NCBI GenBank assembly: GCA_956465555.1
Contig: OY101128.1
Span: forward strand, 930,001-994,000
Reading direction: 5' to 3'
Length of the DNA: 64,000 nucleotides
Source of the DNA: Nitzschia sp. pyKryTriq1
Lineage: Eukaryota; Bacillariophyta; Bacillariophyceae; Bacillariales; Bacillariaceae
The position numbers and the translations under genes are program-made. Below, one piece after another: positions 44,650 to 54,715 of the stretch (position 1 is the first letter of the stretch; the number at the start of each line of letters is the position of its first letter). Below the pieces are notes generated by a model. It had not been told where the DNA came from. It saw nothing but the letters and a program-made list of their open reading frames with translations, and searched no databases.

Positions 44650-44725
44650 TACTACTAGTCTAGAGAGTAGAGAGGAGACCTGCGTACTCTCCCTCTCTAC
44701 TATTAGCTCTCTCGAGAGAGAGAGT
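44650..44725. repeat. TCTCTAC inverted-repeat block
   Basis: CTACTACTAGTCTAGAGAGTAGAGA then TCTCCCTCTCTACTA..CTCTCTCGAGAGAGAGAGTA, with several nested arms. Confidence 0.55.
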
Positions 44726-45027
44726 ACTGTAGCTACAGTTGGGATTTTGAGTATGAGTATGGAGCTAGTCGTATCGGTCGTTCTCGGTCTTCGATTTTCG
44801 CGATGCGACTTTTCTCGCACCCGCACACATATAGCGCGTCATATATGAAGTATTTCCCGTGTAATAGCTATACTGCTGCGTATTTTGACTTTTGATCAAT
44901 ACAATCCATCAAGCAAACAGTTCTATTGCCGGGGTATACTCATAGTCCATAGTCCATGGTGATCTGATCTACTGTAGGTACTATAATAGTCAGTCAGTGT
45001 AGACTACAGCAAAGCAAAAAGAACAAG

Positions 45028-46407
45028 ATGACGAATTCGGAAGTCGTTCGGCAACACAAAAAGCGTCAGCGACGTCGCCAACAGGAACGACGACAGCTCG
45101 AGTTGGAAGAATTGCTCGGACGGATCACTCCGCATCTCTCGGAAAGTTCTCTGTGTTCAGCTGCTGCTGCTGCTGCAACTGCTGCTGCTGCAACTGCAAC
45201 TGGAAACATTCACATGATTGCCGACATGTACCAACCAATCCCTACTACTACCTCATTATTATTGTCGGCTTCTTCTCCTCAACGCCCAATCCTGATGACG
45301 ATGGAGGACTTTTGGAGCAAGGTCCCGGATATGTGTAACCCGAATGCGGCAGTCATGAACTCTCACCTGACGGAGGCCGTCGACCGCCAAAAGTTGGCTC
45401 GCGATCGGCGATTTCAAGCCAAGTTGCAACAAAAATTGGAATCGAGAGAACAACGAGGGGAAATATCCAAAGAAGAACACCAAAACCTTTGGCAACAACA
45501 CGGGAGGAGACACAAGCAAAAAAAGACGTCGAGTAACGATCGTGCTAACAATGGTGGTGACGATGGTGCTGACGATGATGATGATGATGATTCCAGCAGC
45601 AGCACCAGCAGCACCAGTGGTGACGTTGTTTCCTTGCTCAGTGCCAGTCGAGGACAACGGAAATCTTGGCAAGTGGAAAACTTTGTCATACTATTGCAGG
45701 GCAGGCTTCAGCCGGGAATGACAGTGGTGGATTTTGGAAGTGGTAGTGGGAATCTGTGTTTGGCGTTGGCGGCGTACTTTCCACAGGTTCGCTTTGTGTT
45801 GGTCGACAAGAATGAGTATTCTCTCCAGTTGGTCCAACGGCGGGCCGACGCTTCCAATCTACCCAATGTTCAAGTACAGCAATTTACTTTTTCCAACGAA
45901 AACCTCCGTGATTATCAGCCTCCACCACCACCACCACCACCACCGGCGAACAATCATAATACGGACGAGGATGAAAATGCTGCCATCTTGTTTGCAAACC
46001 GCCCCCTATTAGCTTTTGATCTAGGCCTTGGCCTCCACTGTTGTGGATCTTTTACGGATATGGTCATGGAACTTTGTCGTGAACAAGGCGCCGATTGCAT
46101 TGTATGCCCTTGTTGTAATGGAGGCATGAAATATACGGGCGGCTTTCAATATCCACGGAGTTTTTTTTTGAAAGCTTGCATGACCCAAGAGGAATATTTA
46201 TCTCAATTGAGCAAGAGTGCCGATCACGACTCTATTGTAAATAAAAACAACAACCACGACACATGTCATTACGCCGCCAAGTGCTGGATTGAATACGATC
46301 GGGCCTTGTGGGCACACGAGCAGGGTATGGATGTGGAACTATGGAAAATGACACCTGTGGAGTGCACACCGAAACATCATGTATTGTATGTAAGACAGAA
46401 TAAATAA
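45028..46407 (+). CDS. SAM-dependent methyltransferase, Methyltransf_32 type (GSTCD/METTL25-like)
   Basis: 459 aa, single exon. An Arg/Gln-rich start and an Ala run are followed by a divergent N-terminal part, then the methyltransferase: VVDFGSGSGNLCLALA (SAM motif I, about 231-246), FVLVDKNEYSLQLVQRRA (acidic loop), LGLGLHCCGSFTD (about 332-344) and CPCCNGGMKY (about 360-369). The HCCG and CxCC pair is typical of the PF13679 group, which includes GSTCD and METTL25. The C-terminal CWIEYDRALWAHEQGM segment also fits GSTCD-like proteins. The substrate is unknown. An Asp/Ser-rich insert lies at about 175-200 and a polyproline insert after the SAM site. It meets the ferritin-like gene tail to tail with 68 bp between. 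Confidence 0.78.
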   Translation: MTNSEVVRQHKKRQRRRQQERRQLELEELLGRITPHLSESSLCSAAAAAATAAAATATGNIHMIADMYQPIPTTTSLLLSASSPQRPILMTMEDFWSKVPDMCNPNAAVMNSHLTEAVDRQKLARDRRFQAKLQQKLESREQRGEISKEEHQNLWQQHGRRHKQKKTSSNDRANNGGDDGADDDDDDDSSSSTSSTSGDVVSLLSASRGQRKSWQVENFVILLQGRLQPGMTVVDFGSGSGNLCLALAAYFPQVRFVLVDKNEYSLQLVQRRADASNLPNVQVQQFTFSNENLRDYQPPPPPPPPPANNHNTDEDENAAILFANRPLLAFDLGLGLHCCGSFTDMVMELCREQGADCIVCPCCNGGMKYTGGFQYPRSFFLKACMTQEEYLSQLSKSADHDSIVNKNNNHDTCHYAAKCWIEYDRALWAHEQGMDVELWKMTPVECTPKHHVLYVRQNK

Positions 46408-46475
46408 AGAGTAGTCTAATAGTATAGTAACTTCGTACTGACTTCATGGAATGGCGGATTGACGATGATGATTCG

Positions 46476-48768
46476 TTATTTGCTTTGGGTGGCACAGATT
46501 GCATTCTGAATAATCTGTACAGCCATTTCCTTCAGAAGACTACCACCATCGCCTTCCAAAATATTATCGGATAAAGCACGTTGCACTGAGAGCTCGCATT
46601 CCTCTGACTGCATGAGTTCTGCTACGGTGCTGCTGCCATCCAGCACAACAAAGGGGATCAGCTGGCTGTAAACCTGCTCCCAGGCAGTCTGGGCGACATT
46701 TCTATCCAATAGGTCGTAGCGACCAAATCGCTTTTCAAACCCTCGAGATAGATTCTCGGGATTAAATACAGTCGTTTTGACGACCGAGCATGCCTCCGGC
46801 TCCATCTCACATGCCCAACGAACTGTGCGCCACGCCAAAGCGGAATGACGCGTCTCTTCCAGCGCAATCGTTCGAATCTTATCCTTCAGCAAGGACTTTG
46901 TGTAATCGTTGATTCTAGGATTCTGTTCGATGCGAGTGTCGACTTCATACGCTGCCACCAGTGCGGACAATGTCTCGTCAATACATCCCTCTTGAGCTGC
47001 GGCCACTGCCAAAGCTGCCATGTTTTGTGAAAATGTGTGCGTAGAGGGTGGAATGGGCCCAGGTTCGACCGTAGTACCCAACAATAGCGAGGCAACTTCG
47101 AAGGAAGTTTGGGCATGACGAACTTCATCCATGGCTGCCGTGAGCGCATCTTGTACCAAGTTGGGAGGCGCATTGTTGGACATGAGTGCGAGTGTGAATG
47201 CGGCAAAGGCTGGCACCGAAGCGTGCTCGCCGAGGGCGCGTTCCGTCCACTCCCTGCCCAAGACTTGGTCTACGGTGATATCAGTAGTATCGTCCTCCTT
47301 ACTGATCACATTATACGAGTCTTTCTTGGCGGACCACGCCGCAACCTGATGGTTATTGCGTTCCTTCATCATTGTCATCATCATTATGTTCGCAGAAGCT
47401 TGCAACTGATTTCCATCGGCATCCACAAAGGGACGGCCTTCCACGGGACGCATGCACTGAATACCATTTTCCCAATCGTCCGTCATGGATGGAATGTAAA
47501 AGATTGGAGTGGGAGCAAGCTGGGCTCGTTCGGCGGGGACCACCACTCCTCGATCGGCAAGGGGGGTCTCAGTTGTATTGAAATCTAGATAGCCCACAAA
47601 GTCATAAGTGCAGGCGTCATCGGGGCTGGGCATCCTGGACACTTCGGTGTAATTCACGTCTATCAGTAGCAAAGGAGCGTAGGAGCAGAGAGGGATTAGG
47701 AACATGGTGGGTTGTACCACGTCTGATCTGACACTTCCTTGGAAGAGCCGTATAATAATAGTACTTACCCAGAATTCGAACATCGGGTGCCTGGACTTCA
47801 ATGTCTATCTTGTTTTCTAGACTTGCTCTTCGGCACCCGTCGATAATGATCTCGACGCTGGCGGAACAAGTTTCTTCCAATCGTCTTGTTCGCTTGTGAC
47901 TGGAATGCGATACAATATTATCATCGCTGTTCATCGTTTGAAAGTGGACCACAAGAGCTCCGATGGCAATCGCAATAACTGCCAAGGCTTTGATGCCGCC
48001 GTGATTTCTACCAGTGCGGCTGGTGCTGTCTCGAACCAGAAGGACCGCGCCGACAATTCCCGCAAACAGGGTAGCCAGCATGCCAGAAGCAAACCTCGTG
48101 GCACTGGAACTCTCAGTGAGGGATGGGCTTGGGGAGGAGGTTGCCAAGGCCAATACGTCCTCTGTGACGGCTGGTGCTCCAACTGTGCCATCCTTACCAT
48201 CTTCTTGCGTGGTTTGGAGGTCTGTTGCGGTAGCCGGTGTCGGGGGAGGTGTGTCCGCTTCCGCTTCCGATGGCGGACCAGCACAGAAAAAAGATGTGTA
48301 ATTCCAGTAAGCAAGAAAGGACGAGGCTGACAAAAATCCATCGTCGACTACCAAAGACGTAGTGGCGTCGGTGGCAAAGACATCAATGGTGATGGAATCG
48401 GTGTAGTTGGAAGTATCCCATCCATTATACAGCGTTCGATTATACTCGGTCAGATCCACCTGAACATCGATGGACTCTTCCGAAAGACAGTTGCTCTTCA
48501 CAACGACGTATAAGTCTTGTTTCGTAACTGGCTCTTGCCCCTCCAAGTAGTTGTTGTCGTTGTAACGCAAAATGGAAACTGGCACGTTGCTCGAGATCTT
48601 GAGAACCGGATCTTTTCCTTCTGGGTATCCCAAGATATTGGGGATCATCTGCATCGAATGCACGATGTTGTCGACGCCGGGATCATCGACAAGGACTTCC
48701 CGGCCTATAACACCGGGATAGCTCCATAGCGCCAGAAAGATCGTCAACGATGATGTTGCCAGTTTCAT
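46476..48768 (-). CDS. Secretory/membrane protein with C-terminal ferritin-like diiron domain
   Basis: Exons 48768-47769 and 47659-46476; G+AC restores Asp; 727 aa. A signal peptide (about 1-22, MKLATSSLTIFLALWSYPGV) is followed by an unassigned ectodomain to about 165 with NxT/NxS sites, a Pro/Thr-rich linker, and two hydrophobic helices at about 226-245 and 261-277 that would form a hairpin. The second exon carries a four-helix ferritin-like domain with the diiron ligand pattern: GEHASVPAF (Glu about 478), MDEVRHAQ (about 508-515), AAYEVDTR (about 569) and LEETRHSAL (about 598-606), that is E...ExxRH...E...ExxRH. Similar domains act as oxidases, hydroxylases or iron-binding proteins. No ferritin storage-shell role should be assumed. 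The fusion with a membrane-anchored region is unusual. Confidence 0.78.
47660..47768 (-). other. Intron of the ferritin-like gene
   Basis: 109 bp, donor TTCTGG|GTAAGT, acceptor CTGATAG|ACGTGA. Other nearby AG sites (for example before TGTCC) would keep frame, so the exact acceptor is not certain. Confidence 0.6.
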
Positions 48769-49679
48769 GGTGACAGTTCGCTTTTTTTATGACAAGAGTG
48801 TTATCTTGACTACGAGTAATACTCGTTAGTGCCAGATATAGGAGAAATGCGGGGGTTTGGCGGGTCCGACTAAAGCAATAACGGCGCAAGCTAGCAAGGT
48901 CTTGGTTGATGATTCTTCAACGAACGTTGGCCATAAATACTGTTGTGCGAGTAAAGTCAAATACGAAATGGAATGGGGGGATCGTGCCAAAACTTCGCTT
49001 CAATCGATGTAAGTCATTACAACATCATTTGAAATAATGTACATACTGTAAACTGTGCATGTCGCAGAAGCGCGTATCTTTCGGATCACGCGAAAATAAA
49101 GAGCGAACCCGCGCTCGCTCGCTTGCGGATCGTGTTTTCAGTCCATCCGTCGTCCGTCAGGGCCTTGGAGTTCCCGCGGTGTTCGGCAAATCTTATATAT
49201 ATGCCCCAAGCAAAGAACCCTATGTGCAGTTTCATCTTATCATCTGGCGGGCTTGATCCCTGACATCGATCATCATCGTCGTGTCACGAAAATTGAAGCT
49301 CACATTATTATTGGCCCTATTGTTTCGAGATGCCCTCTCTACTACTACCGGTAGTAGCTAGTAGACTAGACTACGGTGTGACGAAGGACGACTTGAATTG
49401 TACAGTATGATGTAGTAGTCGAATAGAATATGTTCGCCCCCGAAGCCCCATGTCAGCAATATACGTACAGTACTTCTCCCGTCCGCCCATCATCTTCGAT
49501 CCCGCGTCGCCCGGGGGCGGGGCGGGGCAAGAAGGGTTCGGCGTCTCACATCTTGCCAAAAACCGAATCATCGTCGTCGTCGTCGTCGTCCTGGCTTCAT
49601 TTTTTTCTGCCATCGATCGTATGTGTGTCATAAAAAAACTCAATAATTTCATTCCGCCAGTACATATTTTTACCATACC
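48769..49679. other. Divergent intergenic region
   Basis: Separates the ferritin-like and HPP gene starts. A CTACTACTACCGGTAGTAG hairpin lies at about 49340-49365 and a TATATATAAG-like run at about 49193-49205. No gene is supported. Confidence 0.45.
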
Positions 49680-51527
49680 ATGGCGCCAAACCTCAAGCAT
49701 CCTGAAAACCTGCAGCAGTTCTTGGCAGTCAACAAGGATCTACTACCGCCAGCATTGGAAACGGCGGCTCCCGCCCATGCTGCCCCTCTTGCCACTGCGG
49801 CAGATGTGATGCCCCCTGCCACAAATAATAATAATGATATCAAAGGATACGATGGTGGTGATTATGATGACTATTTTTATCATGATATTGAAGCCGAGCA
49901 AGACACGGCGGCAGACGCCCCAACAAAGGAAAAGGCCCGTGTGGACCACAATCCAAAATATCATCAAGAGAGGAATCTTGTTGTTGAAGAAGAAGATGAA
50001 ACGCGAATGGTTCGCTCCGTCCTTCGAAGATTTTCGACCATTGTTCAGAATCCGGAAGAATTTACAATTGACGAGAAAAGACTATACCATGCTGTGCGTG
50101 ATGCAGGCATGCACACATATGGCCTCCAGGGCATTGCCGTATGGATTTTCGATGAAGACCACCATCGGTTGGTATCGCCACCTGGCGGATTCTGGTATAA
50201 TCCGGACAATACCACTCCTTCGGAAGCCTTGGATGGATTGGCGGATAAGGCAAGATCGGACCATGTACCCATGGTGCCTGTTGCCCCTGGTACCGATATC
50301 GCTGGGCTGCTATGGCTGGAAGCTTCCAACCAGCACCATCATCTTCGGCACCCCTGGGTCTCGTCGTTCATGCAAAGGGCTACTTCTATGACAAACTTAG
50401 CGCCAAGTAGAGGACAGTCGACGAACTCATTGTCAGGAATCGTCACCAATGATCAAAAGTCCGCCGCCCTGACATGGAGAGACTTGAAGTCTCTCGTCCA
50501 AGACCCGGATACCGCCAAGGGACCACGATTGGCTCTTTTAGAGCAAGCGGGCTTTGGTCAAGCAACCGCGATCCAATTTCACTCTGGTGCCTTTACTGGA
50601 ATGGTAATTTTCTTTGTTCAAAACAATCTGGACATGGAAATCCTGAATGGTACAGCGAATGTTTCATATCTTCACCAGTCGGCGCAATTCATTGGAACAG
50701 CAGCTGCCATGAGCGAAGCAAGGCGAGCGACAAAGGGACAAATGGCGCTTCTCAACAACAAGAAAAAAGTCACGCCCGTGGACGATATCGAACAGCAAGA
50801 TTATCACGACCACCAGCCACCAAAAACGGGCCAAGAAGAAGAAAGAAAGGATGGCGATGTGGACGAGAAAGAAGAGTCCCCAAGAAATCCTTCTGCTGCC
50901 CCTTCTTCTTGTCATGTACTCAAGGCGATTCAAGTGTGGCTATCGAAGATTCAAGGTGGAGGCCTGCAGATACCACCGGCTCTATCCTTCCGACAAGCGC
51001 TTTGGACAGCATTTGGGGCCTTTTGTGGTCTTCTGGTCTTGTCGTCTCTGAATGAGTACTACATGACGCTGTCGGACGATGACTACTTTTTGCTCATTGG
51101 ACCCTTTGGAGCCTTGATGACCTTGCAGTATGGCTTGACGGCAGCTCCCGCCTCCCAGCCCCGCAATGCCGTCATGGGTCAAGCTGTAGCTGGTGCTGTC
51201 TCCTTGGCGTTCACTTATATTCCCGAAGAGATCCTCCCCACCTGGCTTCGTCGGGCCGTAGGTCCCGCCATTGGCATTGCCACCATGGTCAAATTTGGCT
51301 TTACCCATCCACCCGCCGGAGCGCACGCTGTCTTGTACGCTTCTGGCAAATACAACTTTGCCTTTTACGCCTTGGTCGTATTTTCTACGGTGATATCGAT
51401 CATTCCTGCGACTCTGGTGAACAACATGAGTCGAAAGCGTCAATATCCAACCTATTGGGGAGTTCCTTCCTTCCTTTCTGACAAAGCCCGTCTTCTGGGA
51501 CACAAGTCATGCCAAGGGAAAGTCTAA
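49680..51527 (+). CDS. HPP-family membrane protein with N-terminal GAF-like region
   Basis: 615 aa, single exon. Residues 1-110 are disordered and acidic. About 125-355 contains ITIDEKRLYHAVRDAGMHTYGL-type sequence and a GVAVWIF-like core (YGLQGIAVWIFDEDHHR), resembling a GAF-type sensor fold, but this is a weak match. A charged linker follows. The HPP domain (about 430-590) has four hydrophobic segments and the signature THPPAGAHAVLYA (about 541-553), plus GPFGALMTLQYGL and PRNAVMGQAVAGAV. HPP proteins include a plastid nitrite transporter in plants (NiTR1); the transported substrate here is unknown, and no presequence is obvious. Confidence 0.82.
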   Translation: MAPNLKHPENLQQFLAVNKDLLPPALETAAPAHAAPLATAADVMPPATNNNNDIKGYDGGDYDDYFYHDIEAEQDTAADAPTKEKARVDHNPKYHQERNLVVEEEDETRMVRSVLRRFSTIVQNPEEFTIDEKRLYHAVRDAGMHTYGLQGIAVWIFDEDHHRLVSPPGGFWYNPDNTTPSEALDGLADKARSDHVPMVPVAPGTDIAGLLWLEASNQHHHLRHPWVSSFMQRATSMTNLAPSRGQSTNSLSGIVTNDQKSAALTWRDLKSLVQDPDTAKGPRLALLEQAGFGQATAIQFHSGAFTGMVIFFVQNNLDMEILNGTANVSYLHQSAQFIGTAAAMSEARRATKGQMALLNNKKKVTPVDDIEQQDYHDHQPPKTGQEEERKDGDVDEKEESPRNPSAAPSSCHVLKAIQVWLSKIQGGGLQIPPALSFRQALWTAFGAFCGLLVLSSLNEYYMTLSDDDYFLLIGPFGALMTLQYGLTAAPASQPRNAVMGQAVAGAVSLAFTYIPEEILPTWLRRAVGPAIGIATMVKFGFTHPPAGAHAVLYASGKYNFAFYALVVFSTVISIIPATLVNNMSRKRQYPTYWGVPSFLSDKARLLGHKSCQGKV

Positions 51528-51737
51528 CGAAAAGTACTGGCGTGTTCTTGGAACTTTCGTTGGCGATATCATAAATATAAACGAGAGTAAACACATGTTT
51601 AGACAGTGATATGCGCCGAGACACATCGAGTTTGTACCATCAGACATGACTCATTCGTCATCGTCGTCCTCTTATCTGACTCCTATATGATGTGTGTGCG
51701 TGTGTGCGTGCGTGTGTGTGTTGTCAAGAAAAACCTT

Positions 51738-52964
51738 TCAAATGAATTCTTCTGGACGACTTTCCGCGTTTTCGATTCGCCCGGTGGGATTGCAAATGTA
51801 CATGGCAATCACGGTCCGACCATATTTTCGATTTCGAATTCCCACCAGTGTCGCGCCGCCGCCGCTTGTGGCATTATCATTATCATCGGATGTTGTTGTG
51901 GCATCCCCCTGAAAGACATGTGGAATTTCGCCCCATAGTTCCACTGGATATTCGACCAACACGATGGTGTCTTCTCGGATAATTGGAGAACTGGCCACAG
52001 CTGAAAGTAAATCGGCATATACCACTTCCTCATACGGCGGGCAGATGGTGATGATTCCAAAAGTGTCCCCTTGTGGGACGCCTACCCCGTAAGGATTTCG
52101 GAGCAGTTGTAAGACGTCGGAACATACTACCTGGGTCGTATAGTCTTCCGTGTTGAATTGGCACCATTCAATATTCCTTTCGACCGCCGCACAACAATCC
52201 GGAGAAAGATCGCAAAAGGTACAATGCCCGGCACCACGGCTTAACGATTCCAGCCCGACAGATCCCGAACCGGAAAATAGATCCAAGTGACGTATGGGAT
52301 ACTTTTCATCGTACAATCCAAACGAAGTCAAAGTGGAATACACAGCCTCCCGGACCTTGCCCATCATCGGCCGCAAATAGACACTCGGAGAATCCAATCG
52401 ACGCCCACGGGCAGTCCCTCCAAAGATTTTGAGATTACTAGGATTGTTCAACCCCGCGGACCGTGCTTTTCCTTGGGGGCGAAGGCGTGGATTGGCAGAA
52501 CCGCCGGCTGATGATGATGAAATGCATAAAAAAAATAAAGAGAAGATGATGACATGTTGTCACAGTGAGGACAGATGCTCGTAGACCTTCGTTGCATTAC
52601 GAATATTTTGCTTTTATTACTCACACCCCTTTTCTCGAGTATCCTTCGGTATCACATGACCCAGCGGAGGCCGCTTGGCTTCGACTTTTCGTTTCAGGTT
52701 GGCTGGTACCGCTGCTGCTTCGTCACTTTGAGGAGTCGTCGGCGTCGTCGTCTTTGGTTTGGCCATGAATAATGGAAAGGAAAACCCTCGACGACAACGT
52801 GGCGATGATGATGATGATGATGATTCCTCCACATGGATGATTCCATGATGCCGAGTAGCAAAATTCGTATTTCGATCGACCAGCGTTGTTGAGATTGGCC
52901 CAAACGCCCTCACGACGCACACGTGTATTGTGAAAGATAGAAGAAGAAGAAATTTTCGAAGCAT
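51738..52964 (-). CDS. rsmD: RsmD-like 16S rRNA (guanine-N2) methyltransferase, plastid-targeted
   Basis: Exons 52964-52625 and 52507-51738; T+CC restores Ser; 369 aa. N-terminus MLRKFLLLLSFTIHVCVVRA|FGPIS is a signal peptide ending in an ASAFAP-like site (Phe21), then a basic transit region to about 113. The catalytic part has IFGGTARGRRL, LRPMMGKVREAVY, LDLFSGSGSVGLESLSRGA (SAM motif, about 186) and CDLSPDCC, matching RsmD, which methylates guanine 966 of bacterial 16S rRNA. The usual (D/N)PP(F/Y) motif appears as CPPYEE (about 269); plant homologues as I recall have a similar TPPY variant. Predicted site of action: plastid ribosome. An upstream ATG at 53159 in the same frame is less likely because it would bury the signal peptide. 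Confidence 0.85.
52508..52624 (-). other. Intron of the RsmD-like gene
   Basis: 117 bp, donor AAGGGGT|GTGAGT, acceptor CATCATCAG|CCGGCG. It joins the plastid presequence to the enzyme in phase. Confidence 0.75.
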
Positions 52965-53589
52965 GTTACTACTTGTGTGACGGATGAGTTCAAAGCAGAG
53001 AGCTATGAGTTTTGTGGCTACTCTACTAGTAGAGTGGTAGAGGCAGAGATCAGAGATGTGTCTGATGCAAGAGAAGAGTGACGAGTGAGTAGCTACCGAT
53101 ATTGAGGGAAAGAGCGAAGAAAAAAAAGAGAGGCAGACATTTTTCGAAGTGATGGCCACGATCCCTGATGTCAGCGGCGACGGACGACAGCAAGGCTAGT
53201 GCGCGCGAATAGTGGGCGCGAAAAATCGCAAGATCGTGCATTTCAGTGGATCCTATTGATCCAACGCACACTCTCAGCGCACCTACATGAGCCTCCATTA
53301 TTTTCTGTTGGAACAGCCGCAACCAAAAATCATTCTATTGCATGTTACATCATCTATCTCGCCAAGCTGCTGGAACTCGGTTCTCTATGTACTATGTCAC
53401 TACACGCACTGTCGGAGAAACCATGTGCTTTCGGCCGTTGAAAAATGTGAGATGTCATACTAACCGATTTTCGCGATTTTCGCCACCAAAAGAACATGTG
53501 GGTAGACTCGATCCATTTTTATTTTGAAGATACCAATTGTACTGGCCGTTGGTGTCCACTTGTCACGCTGCCGCCACCAACAACTCGAC

Positions 53590-54430
53590 CATCAAGGTTT
53601 CATCTACCGTTAGTACATGTAGCAAGTACGGCACTTTTACTTTGGCTCTTGGTGCTATTACTACAAGTACTCTGGCTGCCTCTTGCCGCTGGGCATGCTC
53701 AAGGAGCTGCTACTACCGGGGGTAGTAGGCTGCTCAGGAAAAGGTCTTCTTCCAGCCATGTCATCGAGGAAGCAGTCACATACTCATGATCCCTCGATGA
53801 GGAAAACAAGCGGCTCGAACGTTTCGTGGAGGAAGCTTCCAGTATCGCACCCAGTACTCCTGCTCCAACGGGTGTCGGACCCACCACGACTGCCCCAACT
53901 GCCAAGCCTACTACCGATAGCCCGACTGCTGGCCCGACCGATAGCCCGACTGCTCCTAGTCCTACCGTAGCACCTTCTGTCCCCCCCCAACTGGACAGTC
54001 GTCAATCCCGCCCACACCTGCTCCTTCTCCGTTCCCAACACCATCCAGTCCATCTCCTGGTCTTGGTGAATGTAATCATCTTGCTGTCAATGTTGAGCCT
54101 GCGTGTCCGGTTATTGAGTGCGGATGGGACCGTTGCCGTAGAGTGAACGTCCTTACCGAATGGAAATCCAAGTAAGCCCCACGCTTTGCGCGGACTCCAT
54201 TCTCAGGTGCTGTCCTGGTCTAGATCGCGACACCTGTACCTGCATCCGAAACGTCACCCTCGATGATGAGAGTTGATGAGCTGAGCAAAAGTTTTCTTGT
54301 ACGGATTTGCTTCTTCGGAGGTCCTACCTAGCTAGTACCGACGTGCTTTCAGCACAGTACTACGTTACGGACACTCCGGAAAAGGATGAAGGCATGGTCT
54401 ACTTTGAAGGCGTTGTCAGTCCTGGTGCTG
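53590..54430 (+). pseudogene. Decayed paralogue of the PTPAP cysteine-domain protein
   Basis: Traces in order: a hydrophobic signal-like stretch (VHVASTALLLWLLVLLLQV), then LLRKRSSSSHVIEEA and LDEENKRLERFVEEASS, parallel to [17 protein letters not shown] and [11 protein letters not shown] of the intact gene at 56934. A Pro/Thr-rich stretch follows (PTPAPTGVGP, PTTDSPTAGPTDSPT). Next comes a segment encoding CPVIECGWDRCRR (intact gene: [13 protein letters not shown]), and an NVTLDDE-like part and YYVTDTPEKDEGMVYFEG (intact: [17 protein letters not shown]). These lie in more than one frame with internal stops, so the gene is dead. The two repeated cysteine domains of the intact protein are missing; only the N-terminal and third domain are represented. 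Confidence 0.7.
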
Positions 54431-54715
54431 GACGGTGGTGGACGATGATTCTTCAATGCGAGGACCGATCCACTAGTATTGAATGTTCTTGTGTCTTTGT
54501 TTCCGCTCGTTTATTATATGTACCATCTATACAATACAATAAGCCTTGCTAGTACTACTTGTTGATAACATAAAACAATCGATGATTGTCTCAATGCTTG
54601 ATGCCTGGGTGAAAATTGAATCCAGGGACGACGTGGCATAGGCTTACATACACGATATTATATGTTACTCGTCCGTATCATACTGTACAGATCTTAGACT
54701 AGGCGATGGTGGAAG

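Larger units (their letters stand above)
44078..45027. other. Intergenic with poly-C tracts and hairpins
   Basis: Runs of 16 C (44103-44118) and 24 C (44301-44324), and a TCTCTAC/GTAGAGA block with CTCTCGAGAGAG at 44650-44725. Frames through the C runs (polyproline or polyglycine) are not credible genes. Confidence 0.55.

Noticed and set aside
49193-49205. TATATATAAG-like run between the ferritin-like and HPP genes
   Set aside because: About 425 bp from one start and 480 from the other, and AT-rich by nature; not called as a promoter.
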